This document shows positions 26,008 to 34,827 of a DNA stretch of 43,796 nucleotides, piece by piece (within the stretch, counting starts at the first letter, position 1; each line of letters begins with the position of its first letter). The notes below the pieces were generated by a model that was not told the DNA's origin, made no database searches, and saw nothing but the letters and a program-made list of their open reading frames with translations. The stretch comes from Oscillospiraceae bacterium (GTDB lineage Bacteria > Bacillota > Clostridia > Oscillospirales > Oscillospiraceae). Both the position numbers and the translations under genes were made by a program. The stretch covers positions 1 to 43,796 of the forward strand of contig JAJBUC010000152.1 in NCBI GenBank assembly GCA_020860545.1, written 5' to 3'.

Positions 26008-26658
26008 TTATAATATGTCCTTATTCTCCCGCTCATCCAGCATTTTTTCCAGAAATTCCAGCCGGGAGGAGAGGCTCTGCAGCTCCTTTTGCAGCGGGTC
26101 GGTCACGTGGATCTGATCCACCTGCCCGGCAAAGTCCACTTTCTCTCCCGCGATACGCACCACCCGCGCCGGGACTCCGACTGCGGTGGAATCGGGCGGA
26201 ACTGCGTTGAGCACCACCGCGTTGGCCGCAATGCGCGCGTTCTCGCCCACGGTGAATGGCCCGAGCACCTTTGCCCCAGCGCCGATCAGCACGTTATTAC
26301 CGATGGTCGGATGGCGCTTCCCCTGATCCTTGCCCGTCCCGCCGAGGGTAACCCCCTGATAGATCAGCACATCGTCTCCCACCTCTGCGGTCTCGCCGAT
26401 CACGATACCCATGCCGTGGTCGATCACCAGTCTGCGCCCAAGCTTTGCGCCGGGATGAATCTCAATCCCCGTCCAGAAACGGCTCCACTGGCTGACCATG
26501 CGCGCCAGATAGCGCAGGTCATGCCGGAACAGAAAATTTGCAAAGGAATGGTAGATGGTGGCGTGGACGCCGGGATAGAGCAATAAGATCTCCGCCCGGC
26601 TGCGCGCCGCCGGATCGCGCGCCTGATAGGCGCGCAGTGTCTCACCCAAACGTGTCAA
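26008..26658 (-). CDS. cysE: Serine O-acetyltransferase
   Basis: Makes O-acetylserine from serine and acetyl-CoA, the first step of cysteine synthesis. Left-handed beta-helix hexapeptide repeats are clear (IEIHPGAKLGRRLVIDHGMG, VIGETAEVGDDVLIYQGVTLGG, RHPTIGNNVLIGAGAKVLG). The N-terminal helical part is short (RDPAARSRAEILLLYPGVHA), the Gram-positive form. The track ORF and an internal ATG (26676) would add odd residues; TTG 26658 is preferred because aaggggga lies 6 bases upstream and the family begins about here, giving 216 residues. A C-terminal heptad-like tail (LQSLSSRLEFLEKML) may be a coiled coil. First gene after the T-box leader. Confidence 0.94.
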   Translation of the reverse strand: MTRLGETLRAYQARDPAARSRAEILLLYPGVHATIYHSFANFLFRHDLRYLARMVSQWSRFWTGIEIHPGAKLGRRLVIDHGMGIVIGETAEVGDDVLIYQGVTLGGTGKDQGKRHPTIGNNVLIGAGAKVLGPFTVGENARIAANAVVLNAVPPDSTAVGVPARVVRIAGEKVDFAGQVDQIHVTDPLQKELQSLSSRLEFLEKMLDERENKDIL

Positions 26659-26691
26659 CTGAATTCCCCCTTGCATGATAAAACGCCGACC

Positions 26692-26729
26692 AAAAACGCC
26701 CCCCGCACCCATTTCAGGCGCGAGAGGCG
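26692..26729 (-). terminator. T-box terminator
   Basis: Minus-strand stem cgcctctcgcgcc / gggtgcggggggcg (13 pairs counting G-U), loop tgaaat, followed by TTTTT. It lies directly after the T-box core and about 35 bases before the cysE start. Confidence 0.75.
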
Positions 26730-26956
26730 ATCATTACCGCGGTTCCACTCTCATTTATTACTCCACATCCGGTAACGGTGACAAACCGGAGGGCATCTCC
26801 TATCCCTCTCGCTCCCGGTTGCAATTGACGCAGTGTGTCCGCAAAGCCGCTTTCAGCCTCGCGGCGGCTTCTCTCTGTGCGGTTGCCGGTACTGCGCTAT
26901 AGGTGCGCACGACATAGCCGCCCGCACGCCAAGACCGTTCATCGCGATATTCAATT
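26692..26956 (-). ncRNA. T-box leader, probably cysteine-specific
   Basis: On the minus strand, in order: AGTA (26890-26893), AGAGAG and GCTGAAAG in a stem-I apical region, a TGC triplet followed by G (26830-26832) that could be the Cys specifier, then the T-box core GAGAGTGGAACCGCGG (within 26737-26756). It ends in a 13-bp GU-containing terminator stem (26697-26729) running into TTTTT. Uncharged tRNA would stabilise the antiterminator and allow cysE-cysS transcription. The specifier choice is inferred from the downstream genes. Confidence 0.88.
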
Positions 26957-26962
26957 ACTGTC

Positions 26963-26991
26963 ATCTTAACATGCTTACAATCTCTTGTCAA
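26963..26991 (-). promoter_or_regulatory. Promoter of the T-box cysE-cysS operon
   Basis: Perfect TTGACA (26986-26991) and TAAGAT (26963-26968), spacing 17, on the minus strand immediately after the pgsA stop. Transcription should begin near 26956, just inside the T-box leader. Confidence 0.8.
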
Positions 26992-27000
26992 GCTGCGGCA

Positions 27001-27531
27001 TCAAAGGTTTTTCCAATCTATGACATCGGCGTTTTTTACGAAGTATTCTATGCCGGAATAGACCGTCGTGACCAGAATCACAAGCACACACACCCAGTCG
27101 AGCAGCACGCTCCCAAACGGTACAAGCATCACGCAGAGGCAGACCATCGTCGCAGCCGTTTTCACCTTACCCGACCAGCCCGCTGCAATCACGCGGTTTC
27201 CCTCCACCGCGACCAGACGCAGTGCGGTCACGGCAAACTCACGCACAAGGACAATCAGAAACGCCCACGCCGCCATTCTCCCGCAGGAGACAAACCAGAT
27301 CATCGCGGCCATCACAAGCACTTTGTCCGCCAATGGATCCATAAACTTTCCGAAATCGGTCACCTGATTGTAGTGCCGCGCCACATACCCGTCGCTAAAA
27401 TCGGTTATACTCGCCAGAATAAAGACAAGCAGCGCGATCAGGTTGTGATATGGAAACTCAATATAGAGTAAAATCATAAAAACTGGTATCATAAAAATAC
27501 GCAGCATGGTCAGTTTATTGGCTGTATTCAC
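27001..27531 (-). CDS. pgsA: CDP-diacylglycerol-glycerol-3-phosphate 3-phosphatidyltransferase
   Basis: Membrane enzyme making phosphatidylglycerol phosphate from CDP-diacylglycerol. The CDP-alcohol phosphotransferase signature D-G-x2-A-R-x8-G-x3-D-x3-D is complete (SDGYVARHYNQVTDFGKFMD, then PLADK). About five transmembrane segments. The track ORF begins 76 codons too early within rimO; GTG 27531 follows aaggtgg by 8 bases and yields the normal 176-residue protein starting NTANKLTMLRIF. It follows rimO by 16 bases, an arrangement common in Firmicutes. Last gene of the DUF1385-to-pgsA run; no terminator was seen after it, and the T-box promoter starts there. Confidence 0.95.
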   Translation of the reverse strand: MNTANKLTMLRIFMIPVFMILLYIEFPYHNLIALLVFILASITDFSDGYVARHYNQVTDFGKFMDPLADKVLVMAAMIWFVSCGRMAAWAFLIVLVREFAVTALRLVAVEGNRVIAAGWSGKVKTAATMVCLCVMLVPFGSVLLDWVCVLVILVTTVYSGIEYFVKNADVIDWKNL

Positions 27532-27547
27532 GCTTGATCCACCTTCC

Positions 27548-28867
27548 CTAATCGTCTGTCTCGCCGGTGAGAGCGCCGTCACGCACGCCGGTGATGCGCA
27601 CCATAACAAAGGTTCCGGCGGCGATTTTACCGCCGCCGGTAAAATAGACCCTGCCGTCAATATCGGGTGAGTCAGCGTAGGTGCGCCCGACGTAGCAGCC
27701 CGCTTCATGGTCAAATCCCTCGCAGAGCACCTCCATCGTCTCGCCAAGCCGCGTCTCATTGTACGCGTCCATCACACGGGACTGCCGGTCTACAAGCAGC
27801 TCAACCCGATGCGCCGCGACCTCCGGCGGCACCTGTCCGTCCATCCCGGCGGCCGGGGTCCCCTCCTCGGGGGAAAACTGAAAAATACCGGCGCGTTCAA
27901 TCCGCGCATCTTCCAGAAAAGCCGCCAGCTCCTCAAATTCCGCCTCTCCCTCACCGGGAAGCCCGCAGATGATGGAGGTACGCAGCACCAGTCCCGGCAA
28001 ACGAGCGCGCAGTTTTTGCAGCAGGGCGGTGATCTCCGCCTTCGTACTGCGGCGGTTCATGGCTTTGAGTATGGCATCGTTCACGTGCTGGAGCGGAATG
28101 TCGATATAGCGCAGAATTTTCGGCTGCGCTGCGAGCACGTCAATGAGCGTGTCGTCCACCTCATCCGGATAGAGGTAGTGCAGACGGATCCAGTGGAACG
28201 GCAGCGCACACAAGGCCCCCAGCAAATCACCCAGCCTGCGGCGTCCATAGAGGTCAAGCCCATAGCGCGTGATATCCTGCGCCACCACAATCAGCTCTTT
28301 TACGCCGCGCGATGATAGCTCTCCCGCCTCCGCGAGGAGAGATTCCATGCTCCGGCTGCGGTATTTGCCGCGCAGGGACGGAATCACACAGTAGGCACAG
28401 CGGTTGTCACACCCCTCGGCAATTTTCAAATATGCCACGTAGGGGGGCGTTGTGAGTACCCGCGCGCCGTCCTCGTCCGTGTGGTCAATGTCGCCAAAAC
28501 AGCGCGGCGTCTCCCCTGCCATCACGGACAGGAGCGCCGGAACGATCTCCCCATAGCTCCCTGTGCCGAGGATGCCGTCCACCTCCGGCAGCTCGGCGCA
28601 GATTTCTTCCCCATACCGCTGGGAGAGGCAGCCCGCAACGAGCAGTTTTTTTAGCCTGCCGCCGTCCTTTAACGCGGCGAGCTCCAGAATGTGGTCAATC
28701 GCCTCACTCTTGGCAGACTCGATGAACCCGCAGGTGTTGAGCACGGCGACATCCGCCCCGTCCGGGTCGGCGCAGAGGGTATGCCCCGCCGCACGCACCA
28801 GCGCCATCATCTGCTCTGTGTTGACCAGATTTTTCGCGCAGCCGAGGGAAATAAATGCAACCTTCAA
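27548..28867 (-). CDS. rimO: Ribosomal protein S12 methylthiotransferase RimO
   Basis: Radical SAM methylthiotransferase that adds a methylthio group to Asp88 of ribosomal protein S12. The N-terminal UPF0004 domain carries three cluster cysteines (SLGCAKNLVN, LNTCGFIESA, VAGCLSQRY), the radical SAM motif is CDNRCAYC in the EGCDNRCAYCVIPSLRG stretch, and a C-terminal TRAM-like domain follows residue 370. The motif GCAKNLVNTE separates RimO from MiaB. Length 439. The start appears to be TTG 28867, needed to retain the conserved N terminus; gagg lies about 11 bases upstream, a long spacing. It lies 30 bases after recX. Confidence 0.96.
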   Translation of the reverse strand: MKVAFISLGCAKNLVNTEQMMALVRAAGHTLCADPDGADVAVLNTCGFIESAKSEAIDHILELAALKDGGRLKKLLVAGCLSQRYGEEICAELPEVDGILGTGSYGEIVPALLSVMAGETPRCFGDIDHTDEDGARVLTTPPYVAYLKIAEGCDNRCAYCVIPSLRGKYRSRSMESLLAEAGELSSRGVKELIVVAQDITRYGLDLYGRRRLGDLLGALCALPFHWIRLHYLYPDEVDDTLIDVLAAQPKILRYIDIPLQHVNDAILKAMNRRSTKAEITALLQKLRARLPGLVLRTSIICGLPGEGEAEFEELAAFLEDARIERAGIFQFSPEEGTPAAGMDGQVPPEVAAHRVELLVDRQSRVMDAYNETRLGETMEVLCEGFDHEAGCYVGRTYADSPDIDGRVYFTGGGKIAAGTFVMVRITGVRDGALTGETDD

Positions 28868-28897
28868 AATGGATAAGCCTCACTTTTTGAACTATTT

Positions 28898-29521
28898 CTA
28901 CGCATCCGCCGGATCGGCGCCATAACGCCGCAGCCCGGCGTTGATATCATCCCAGCGGTATCCCCTGCGTGCGAGGGCATCGGCGGCGCGCTTCCACTCC
29001 CGCCGGTCGCACGGGCGGCCTGCAAGCTTTTTGCGCAGAAACGTGTCGATCGCGTCCTCCGTGCCGCCCGCCTGCTGCAGTGCGTCATCCCAGTGCACGC
29101 GGTCGATACCGCGCCGGAAGAGCTCGTCGCGCAGCTTGCGTTCACCGTACCCCTTGCCGGCGTAATGCCTCACCACCGTCACGGCATAGGCGGCGTCATC
29201 GAGATAGCCGAGCTCCTCCAGCCGGTCGGCGGCACGCTCGGCATGCGCAGGCTCACACCGCTCCGAGAGCTTGCGTATCAGCTCTTTGCGGCCATATGGA
29301 CGGACGGAGAGCAGCCGGAGCGCACGTTGCAGCACCTCCCCTTCGGCGACCGCACGGCGCAGCGCCGCATGGGTATCCTCATCCAATTCCATACCGGTAT
29401 AGAGGGAGAAGGAGACCACCTCCCGCTCCCCAATCTGCATGACCGTCTCGTCCTCGAACTGCATCAGCCAGCGCCCGTTGGGCTGATCCGGCGGCGGTGG
29501 AATAAGCTTACATATTTTCAT
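28898..29521 (-). CDS. recX: RecX family regulatory protein
   Basis: Modulator of RecA filament assembly, cotranscribed with recA. The triple-helix repeats of the family are visible: [57 protein letters not shown], and a last module [17 protein letters not shown]. The track start is 19 codons too early; ATG 29521 overlaps the recA end by 14 bases and follows GGAGG located within recA, so translation is probably coupled. 207 residues. Confidence 0.92.
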   Translation of the reverse strand: MKICKLIPPPPDQPNGRWLMQFEDETVMQIGEREVVSFSLYTGMELDEDTHAALRRAVAEGEVLQRALRLLSVRPYGRKELIRKLSERCEPAHAERAADRLEELGYLDDAAYAVTVVRHYAGKGYGERKLRDELFRRGIDRVHWDDALQQAGGTEDAIDTFLRKKLAGRPCDRREWKRAADALARRGYRWDDINAGLRRYGADPADA

Positions 29522-30635
29522 CCGCAAAATCCTCTGCGGACACATCGACCGCCTTGGCGGCCGGTTTCGCCGCAGCAACAGCTTCCGCCTCCGGCTTATA
29601 GTTGCTCATCAGCTTATACGCATTCTCCCTGATATCCTTTTCGATCTGATCGGCTACGTCCGGATTGTCCTGTAAATACTGCTTGACCGCATCCCGCCCT
29701 TGTCCGATACGGGTTTCGCCCATGGAGAACCAGGAGCCGGATTTCTGCACAAGGCCAAGCTGTACCGCCATGTCGGTCATCTCGCCCCATTTAGAAATGC
29801 CCTTGCCGTAGAGAATGTCAAATTCCGCCTCACGAAACGGGGGTGCCACCTTGTTTTTCACAACCTTTGCGCGTGTGCGGTTGCCGATCATCTCGGTGCC
29901 GTTTTTGAGCGTCTCAATCCGGCGCACGTCAATGCGCACAGAGGCATAAAATTTCAGCGCCCGCCCGCCGGTGGTTACCTCCGGGTTTCCGTACATGACC
30001 CCCACCTTCTCACGCAGCTGGTTGATGAAGATGACGACACAATTTGTCTTTGCTACGCAGCCCGCGAGCTTGCGCAGCGCCTGACTCATCAGACGCGCCA
30101 GCAGGCCCACATGGGCGTCGCCCATATCGCCCTCAATCTCAGCGCGCGGCGTCAGCGCCGCCACCGAGTCCACCACGACGATATCAATCGCGCCGGAGCG
30201 CACAAGCGCCTCGCAGATTTCGAGCCCCTGCTCGCCGGTGTCCGGCTGGGAGATGAGCATGGAGTCAATATCCACGCCCAGCGCCCTCGCGTAAGTCGGG
30301 TCCATCGCATGCTCCGCGTCAATATACGCAACCTCGCCGCCGCGCTTTTGCGCCTCCGCCACGATGTGCAGGGCGAGGGTGGTCTTGCCGGAGGATTCCG
30401 GGCCATAGATCTCCACGATGCGGCCGCGCGGCACGCCGCCAATCCCAAGCGCCACATCCAACGCAAGGGAACCGGTCGGAATGGCCTCCACCAGAATTTC
30501 ACTTTTCTCACCCATGCGCATTACCGCGCCTTTGCCGTGCACACGCTCAATGTTCTGCAGCGCAGTTTTGAGCGCCTGCTGCTTGTCGGACGCAGGCTCC
30601 GGGTGTGCCACCGATAGTTTTTTCTTGTCTGCCAT
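29508..30635 (-). CDS. recA: Recombinase RecA
   Basis: ATP-dependent strand-exchange protein and SOS coprotease. Walker [10 protein letters not shown] at residues 78-86, [26 protein letters not shown] (Walker B and L1 region), and the L2 region [15 protein letters not shown]. The C terminus is an Ala-rich acidic tail ([21 protein letters not shown]). Two ATGs are close together; the second (30635) has the right distance from aaagga and gives 375 residues. prmC lies 68 bases upstream. No canonical Gram-positive LexA box (GAAC-N4-GTTC) is visible in the gap. Confidence 0.98.
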   Translation of the reverse strand: MADKKKLSVAHPEPASDKQQALKTALQNIERVHGKGAVMRMGEKSEILVEAIPTGSLALDVALGIGGVPRGRIVEIYGPESSGKTTLALHIVAEAQKRGGEVAYIDAEHAMDPTYARALGVDIDSMLISQPDTGEQGLEICEALVRSGAIDIVVVDSVAALTPRAEIEGDMGDAHVGLLARLMSQALRKLAGCVAKTNCVVIFINQLREKVGVMYGNPEVTTGGRALKFYASVRIDVRRIETLKNGTEMIGNRTRAKVVKNKVAPPFREAEFDILYGKGISKWGEMTDMAVQLGLVQKSGSWFSMGETRIGQGRDAVKQYLQDNPDVADQIEKDIRENAYKLMSNYKPEAEAVAAAKPAAKAVDVSAEDFADENM

Positions 30636-30680
30636 GTATGCCATTCCTTTCCTTTTACATCCTCTGAATTGTTGGTTGTC

Positions 30681-30695
30681 TATGCTTCAAGCATA
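30681..30695. promoter_or_regulatory. Palindrome upstream of recA
   Basis: tatgctt-c-aagcata is a perfect 7-bp inverted repeat around one base, 46 bases before the recA start. A weak minus-strand promoter-like pair (TTGACC 30702-30707, CATAGA 30679-30684) would place it in the spacer. It is not a known LexA site; an operator function is only a suggestion. Confidence 0.35.
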
Positions 30696-30703
30696 CTATA
30701 AGG

Positions 30704-31567
30704 TCAATCATTCGCCGTGCCTTCCACCACGCGCCAGATACCATGTGTATCCGGATGGGTGAGTATATTCCCAAAGCCATGCTGCGCGAGAATCATCTCC
30801 ACGCTCGGTGCCTGCCCCATGCCGACCTCAAACACAATGACCCCGCCCACACGCAGCGCCCGCTTCCACTTCGCGGCAATCGCGCGGTAGAAATCGAGGC
30901 CGTCCGGGCCGCCGTCAAGCGCCATATGCGGCTCGAAATCCCGCACCGTCCGCTCGAGCTGCGCGATCTCGCCGCTCTTTATGTAGGGCGGGTTCGACGC
31001 AATCACGTCGAATTCCCACAGTGCGGAGGAGGGCGCTTCTTTGGCGTCTGCGTGCACACTCGTCACACGGCCCAGAAGATCGTTGCGGCGGGTATTGCGT
31101 TTGCATAGCTGCACTGCGCGCTCCGACGCATCGGCCAGCACCACACGGCACGCCGGAACATGCGTGGCGACCGCCAGCCCGATGCAGCCGCTGCCGGCAC
31201 AGAGGTCAAGCATCCGCGCGCTGTCACCCGCGGCGCGGGTGAGCGCAATGGCGCGCGCGGCAAGCACCTCGGAATCCGTGCGCGGCACGAGTACATCGGG
31301 CGAAATATCAAGACCCAGCCCGTAAAACTCCCACTCGCCGATAATATACGCCACCGGTTCCCCCGAAAGCCGCCGCGCAATCAGCTCCCCCGTCCGCTGC
31401 TCTACCTGTTCGGAGACGTAGAGCGTATAGTCCCGCAAGAACTCGTCGCGCGTTTTGTTGGCGGCATAGCATATCAGCTCACGCGCCTCCAGCTGAGCCC
31501 CCTCAATTCCGGCGGCACGCAGCCGACTTCTGGCGTCTAGATATAAATTATTATACGTTGTGGCCAA
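30704..31567 (-). CDS. prmC: Peptide chain release factor N5-glutamine methyltransferase
   Basis: Methylates the GGQ glutamine of release factors RF1/RF2. SAM-binding motif LDLCAGSGCIGLAVA, catalytic NPPY in VIASNPPYIKSGEI, and the N-terminal helical domain with EARELICYA and the linker GEPVAYIIGEWEFYGL. PRTDSEVL is a typical PrmC stretch. Length 287. Start TTG 31567 follows aagga by about 9 bases. prfA, often adjacent, is not in the window; the upstream neighbour is the DUF1385 gene, a common pairing in Clostridia. Confidence 0.95.
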   Translation of the reverse strand: MATTYNNLYLDARSRLRAAGIEGAQLEARELICYAANKTRDEFLRDYTLYVSEQVEQRTGELIARRLSGEPVAYIIGEWEFYGLGLDISPDVLVPRTDSEVLAARAIALTRAAGDSARMLDLCAGSGCIGLAVATHVPACRVVLADASERAVQLCKRNTRRNDLLGRVTSVHADAKEAPSSALWEFDVIASNPPYIKSGEIAQLERTVRDFEPHMALDGGPDGLDFYRAIAAKWKRALRVGGVIVFEVGMGQAPSVEMILAQHGFGNILTHPDTHGIWRVVEGTAND

Positions 31568-31615
31568 TGTTCCACGTCCTTCCAGGCAGTTTTTGTCCGT
31601 GCAGCCTGGCGTCCG

Positions 31616-32593
31616 TCACCATGTATCGGTACCCTTCTCGTCCGGCAGTACCTCCTTGAGGGCCGCGATACCGACCTCAATCATGCTGTCGTCCGGCTCA
31701 AAGGTCGTCCAGCGCTGGATTGCCATACCCGGCTTGCTCACAATGCGGCAAAAGAGGTTGTCATGACCGCCCACATACCGGTTAAGCTCCCCCGTTACCG
31801 CGACAATCACCGGCAGCAGCAGCAGATGCAGCCCCATCCGTAGCCATGTGTTGTCAATTTGCAGGGGGGTAAACACAAGCACCGTGACCATGATAGATAC
31901 GAAAATGACGATAAACAAAAAGCTCGTCCCGCAGCGCGGGTGGTGCTTTGGCTGCTTGCGTACGTTCTCCACCGTCAGCGGCAGTCCCGCCTCATAGCAA
32001 AAGATGGTCTTGTGCTCCGCACCGTGGTAGGAATAGACCCTGCGCATATCCTTGAGCTTAGAAGACGCAATGAGGTAACCAAGGAAGATGACGATACGCA
32101 GCACACCCTCAATGACACTGCGCACCCATGACGGCATGGCGGGGATCAGCCACGCAACACCGCCGGAAAGAAGCGTCGGGAGCAGAATAAACAGCACAAC
32201 GGAAACCCCGACGCCAATCACCATTGCCAGCGTCATAAAGACCGACATCAGTTTTTCATTGCCGAGTTTTTGATTCAGCCACTGCTCAAATTTGGATGGT
32301 TCTGTCTCCTCAACATCGTCCTCCGGATAGAATTCCGCCGAGTACATCAGCGCCTTCACACCGGTCACCATGGAGACGCAGAAATTCACAACACCGCGAA
32401 TCAGCGGCCAGCCCAGAATCGGGTACTTGTCCTTGATCAGGGTGCGTTCTTCGGTTTTTATCTCCAGCTCTCCGTCCTGCTTGCGCACGACGACGGATTT
32501 CTTTTTCGGGCCCATCATCATAATGCCCTCAATGAGTGCCTGTCCGCCGATCATTGTGCGGAACTTTGGCTCGGTCTTCTGTTCTTCCGGCAT
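31616..32593 (-). CDS. DUF1385 family membrane protein
   Basis: Uncharacterised polytopic membrane protein of 325 residues. Family signatures: GGQALIEGIMMMGPKKKSVV at the N terminus, RRVYSYHGAEHKTIFCYEAG, and HPRCGTSFLFIV. Four to five hydrophobic segments are seen, with acid-rich sequence between the first and second (YPEDDVEETEPS). The conserved His/Cys residues (HGAEHKT, HHPRCGT) suggest metal or catalytic chemistry, but no function is established. aaggag precedes the ATG by 8 bases. First gene of the run leading to prmC and recA. Confidence 0.92.
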   Translation of the reverse strand: MPEEQKTEPKFRTMIGGQALIEGIMMMGPKKKSVVVRKQDGELEIKTEERTLIKDKYPILGWPLIRGVVNFCVSMVTGVKALMYSAEFYPEDDVEETEPSKFEQWLNQKLGNEKLMSVFMTLAMVIGVGVSVVLFILLPTLLSGGVAWLIPAMPSWVRSVIEGVLRIVIFLGYLIASSKLKDMRRVYSYHGAEHKTIFCYEAGLPLTVENVRKQPKHHPRCGTSFLFIVIFVSIMVTVLVFTPLQIDNTWLRMGLHLLLLPVIVAVTGELNRYVGGHDNLFCRIVSKPGMAIQRWTTFEPDDSMIEVGIAALKEVLPDEKGTDTW

Positions 32594-32629
32594 GGTTGTT
32601 TCTCCTTAAAAATGCGCCAATCTCTCATG

Positions 32630-32658
32630 AGTATATCAGACCGGCGTAAAAATTGCAA
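32630..32658 (-). promoter_or_regulatory. Promoter before the DUF1385-prmC-recA run
   Basis: Minus-strand TTGCAA (32653-32658) and TATACT (32630-32635), spacing 17, about 37 bases before the DUF1385 start and just after the histidine kinase stop. Confidence 0.7.
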
Positions 32659-32664
32659 GTATAT

Positions 32665-34089
32665 TTAGAACTTTTGTTCCGCTTTGAGCCGGATGGTTAC
32701 CATACACCCGCCGCCCTCGGCGTTTCCGATTGCAAGCACACCGCCGTGGCGGGTAATAATCTCGTCGCAGACCGCCAGTCCGATTCCGGAGCCGCGCGCC
32801 TTGGCGCTGCCTTTGTAAAACTTCACCTTCACATTCGGCAGCTCGTCCTCCGGGATGCCCGGCCCATAGTCGCGGATGGTGATGACCGCCTCATCCTTTT
32901 CGCAGTGAATCGCCGTGTCAATACGCCCGCCCGCACCGCCGTGCTTTGCCGCATTATCGAGCAGATTGCAGAAGACCTGCCGCAGCCGCTCCGGGTCGCC
33001 GTTCATCGGGGCAAACTCATCCTCACAGTCGGTATGCTGCAAGGTGATGCCCTCGTGCCGGAAAAATTCGCGATAGGTGTAGACCGCATCCTCCAGCTCC
33101 GCCTTAATGTCCATCGGCGCAACCGAGAGGTTAAAGCGCCCGTCCTCAATGCGGGAAAACTCCAGAAGCTCCTCCACCATGTTTGTCAGGCGCCTCGCCT
33201 CCGAGACGATGATCCCCATACCCTTGCGCACGTCGTCCGCATCGCGCACCTCGCCGTTTATGATGGTCTCCGCCCAGCCGTTGATGGCGGTAAGCGGCGT
33301 GCACAGCTCGTGGGATACGGACGCGATAAACTCGTTTTGCACCTTTTCGGATGAGTCAATCTTCTGTGACATATCGTTAATGGCGTCCGTCAGGTCGCCG
33401 ATTTCATCGTCATATTTCTTCTCAATCTGCACGCCATAGCTGCCGGCGGCAATGCTCTTTGTAATTTCAGTAATGCCGGTTACCGGCTCAATGACAATCT
33501 TGTCCACAAAATAGCGGTTGGAGAAGTAGATCAGCGCCAGCAGGCCTACGCCCACCGCCGTCGCAATCAGGACAATGATCATAAGCTGGCGGTCCACACG
33601 CTCCAGCGAGGTAACGCAGCGCACCACCGTCAGTGCCTTCCCATCCACAATATAGGGGCAGGAGACCGCCATAATGCGCTCCCCTGTCTCCGCGTCATTG
33701 CCTGTCCAAAAGGTGATTTGCGGATACATCTCATCCAGCGCGCCCGCTATATCGGGCGTGCCCGGCTTGGTGTTTGCCATCAACCCAAAGCTGGAAAAAC
33801 GAACCGCACCGGTGGTGTCGATGAACTGCAGCTCAAATCGATTGTCATTGCTCCCGCTCCCGGACGCGTACAGCGCCGCCATGTCCTGATAATACGCCGT
33901 TTCCGTGCGGTAGATACTGATAAACCCGACCACGCTCTCCGCCTTTGACTTGAGTCCCACCTGCATACCGGAATAGTAGTAGGCCGCCATCGCAACCGAA
34001 AAGGCCAGTACCGCAAGCAGCACGATGACAAGCACGGTTCCCACGGAGCTAACGATCCAGCGCCTGCGCAGTCCCCTGAATTTTCTCAA
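32665..34089 (-). CDS. Membrane sensor histidine kinase
   Basis: Two-component sensor of 474 residues. Transmembrane segment near 15-38, extracytoplasmic sensor domain about 40-165, second segment 168-190, HAMP domain (IEPVTGITEITKSIAAGSYG), then DHp with phospho-acceptor H260 (IASVSHELCTPLTAINGW) and the HATPase domain (N-box CNLLDNAAKHGG, G1 DYGPGIPEDE, G2 GSGIGLAVCDEI). The H-box has Cys263 where Arg is nearly invariant. The sensor domain is bounded like a PAS/dCache-type extracellular fold, but the ligand is unknown. Start is TTG 34089 with gggtgaag upstream. It follows the response regulator by 19 bases. Confidence 0.93.
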   Translation of the reverse strand: MRKFRGLRRRWIVSSVGTVLVIVLLAVLAFSVAMAAYYYSGMQVGLKSKAESVVGFISIYRTETAYYQDMAALYASGSGSNDNRFELQFIDTTGAVRFSSFGLMANTKPGTPDIAGALDEMYPQITFWTGNDAETGERIMAVSCPYIVDGKALTVVRCVTSLERVDRQLMIIVLIATAVGVGLLALIYFSNRYFVDKIVIEPVTGITEITKSIAAGSYGVQIEKKYDDEIGDLTDAINDMSQKIDSSEKVQNEFIASVSHELCTPLTAINGWAETIINGEVRDADDVRKGMGIIVSEARRLTNMVEELLEFSRIEDGRFNLSVAPMDIKAELEDAVYTYREFFRHEGITLQHTDCEDEFAPMNGDPERLRQVFCNLLDNAAKHGGAGGRIDTAIHCEKDEAVITIRDYGPGIPEDELPNVKVKFYKGSAKARGSGIGLAVCDEIITRHGGVLAIGNAEGGGCMVTIRLKAEQKF

Positions 34090-34108
34090 TGTACTTCACC
34101 CGTTTTTC

Positions 34109-34795
34109 CTATAGTCCCCACTTGTAGCCATAGCCCCACACGGTCGTGATATAAGCCGGATTGGTGGGATCGTCCTCAATTTTAATCCGCAGCCTGCGGA
34201 CATTGACATCCACAATCTTCAGCTCGCCAAAATAATCCCTGCCCCATACCGCGTCCAATATCTCTTCACGGGAGAGGGCTTTGCCGGGGTTATCCATAAA
34301 GAGCTTGACAATAGCGTATTCGATCTGGGTGAGCTTCACCCGCTGCCCGTTTTTTTCGAGCGTGCGGTTGCGGGTATTGAGTAAGAAGGGCGGCTGGCTG
34401 ATCTGTGCGGCATCCGGCTCCTGCTCGCCGCCGGTGCGGCGGTAGAGCGCGTCAATCCGCGCCGTGAGCTCTGCTGGAGAAAACGGCTTTGTCACATAGT
34501 CGTCCGCGCCGGTCATCAGGCCGGTGACCTTATCCATCTCCTGTGTGCGGGCGGTCAACATGATAATCCCGATCTTGGCGTCGCCCGCGCGGATGCGGCG
34601 GCAGACCTCAAAGCCGTCCATATCGGGCAGCATGATGTCGAGCAGCGCGACCTTAATATCGGGGTTGCGCGCAATCTGCTCGAGCGCCTCCTCACCGGTC
34701 GCCGCTTCAATCGCCTCATACCCGGCACGCTTCAAATTAATGACCACAAAGCTGCGGATGTTTGCCTCATCTTCCAGTACCAAAACTTTTTTCAT
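34109..34795 (-). CDS. OmpR/PhoB-type response regulator
   Basis: Receiver domain with phospho-acceptor D53 (ALLDIMLPDMDGF), acidic pocket LEDE, the conserved MLTAR and KPFSPAEL, and a C-terminal winged-helix DNA-binding domain (LTQIEYAIVKLFMDNPGKALSREEIL, VDVNVRRLRIKI, GYGYKW). Length 228 is typical. Genes it controls cannot be read from the sequence; the lipoprotein upstream and kinase downstream make a three-gene unit. The lipoprotein stop lies 32 bases upstream. Confidence 0.96.
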   Translation of the reverse strand: MKKVLVLEDEANIRSFVVINLKRAGYEAIEAATGEEALEQIARNPDIKVALLDIMLPDMDGFEVCRRIRAGDAKIGIIMLTARTQEMDKVTGLMTGADDYVTKPFSPAELTARIDALYRRTGGEQEPDAAQISQPPFLLNTRNRTLEKNGQRVKLTQIEYAIVKLFMDNPGKALSREEILDAVWGRDYFGELKIVDVNVRRLRIKIEDDPTNPAYITTVWGYGYKWGL

Positions 34796-34827
34796 TTTTA
34801 TGAAACATCCCCTTTATCCGACAGAAA

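Noticed and set aside
26800-26991. 63-aa ORF upstream of cysE, with protein-like composition and a Cys-containing tail, considered as a leader peptide
   Set aside because: Its start codons fall in the promoter, upstream of the expected transcription start, and the region matches a T-box RNA.
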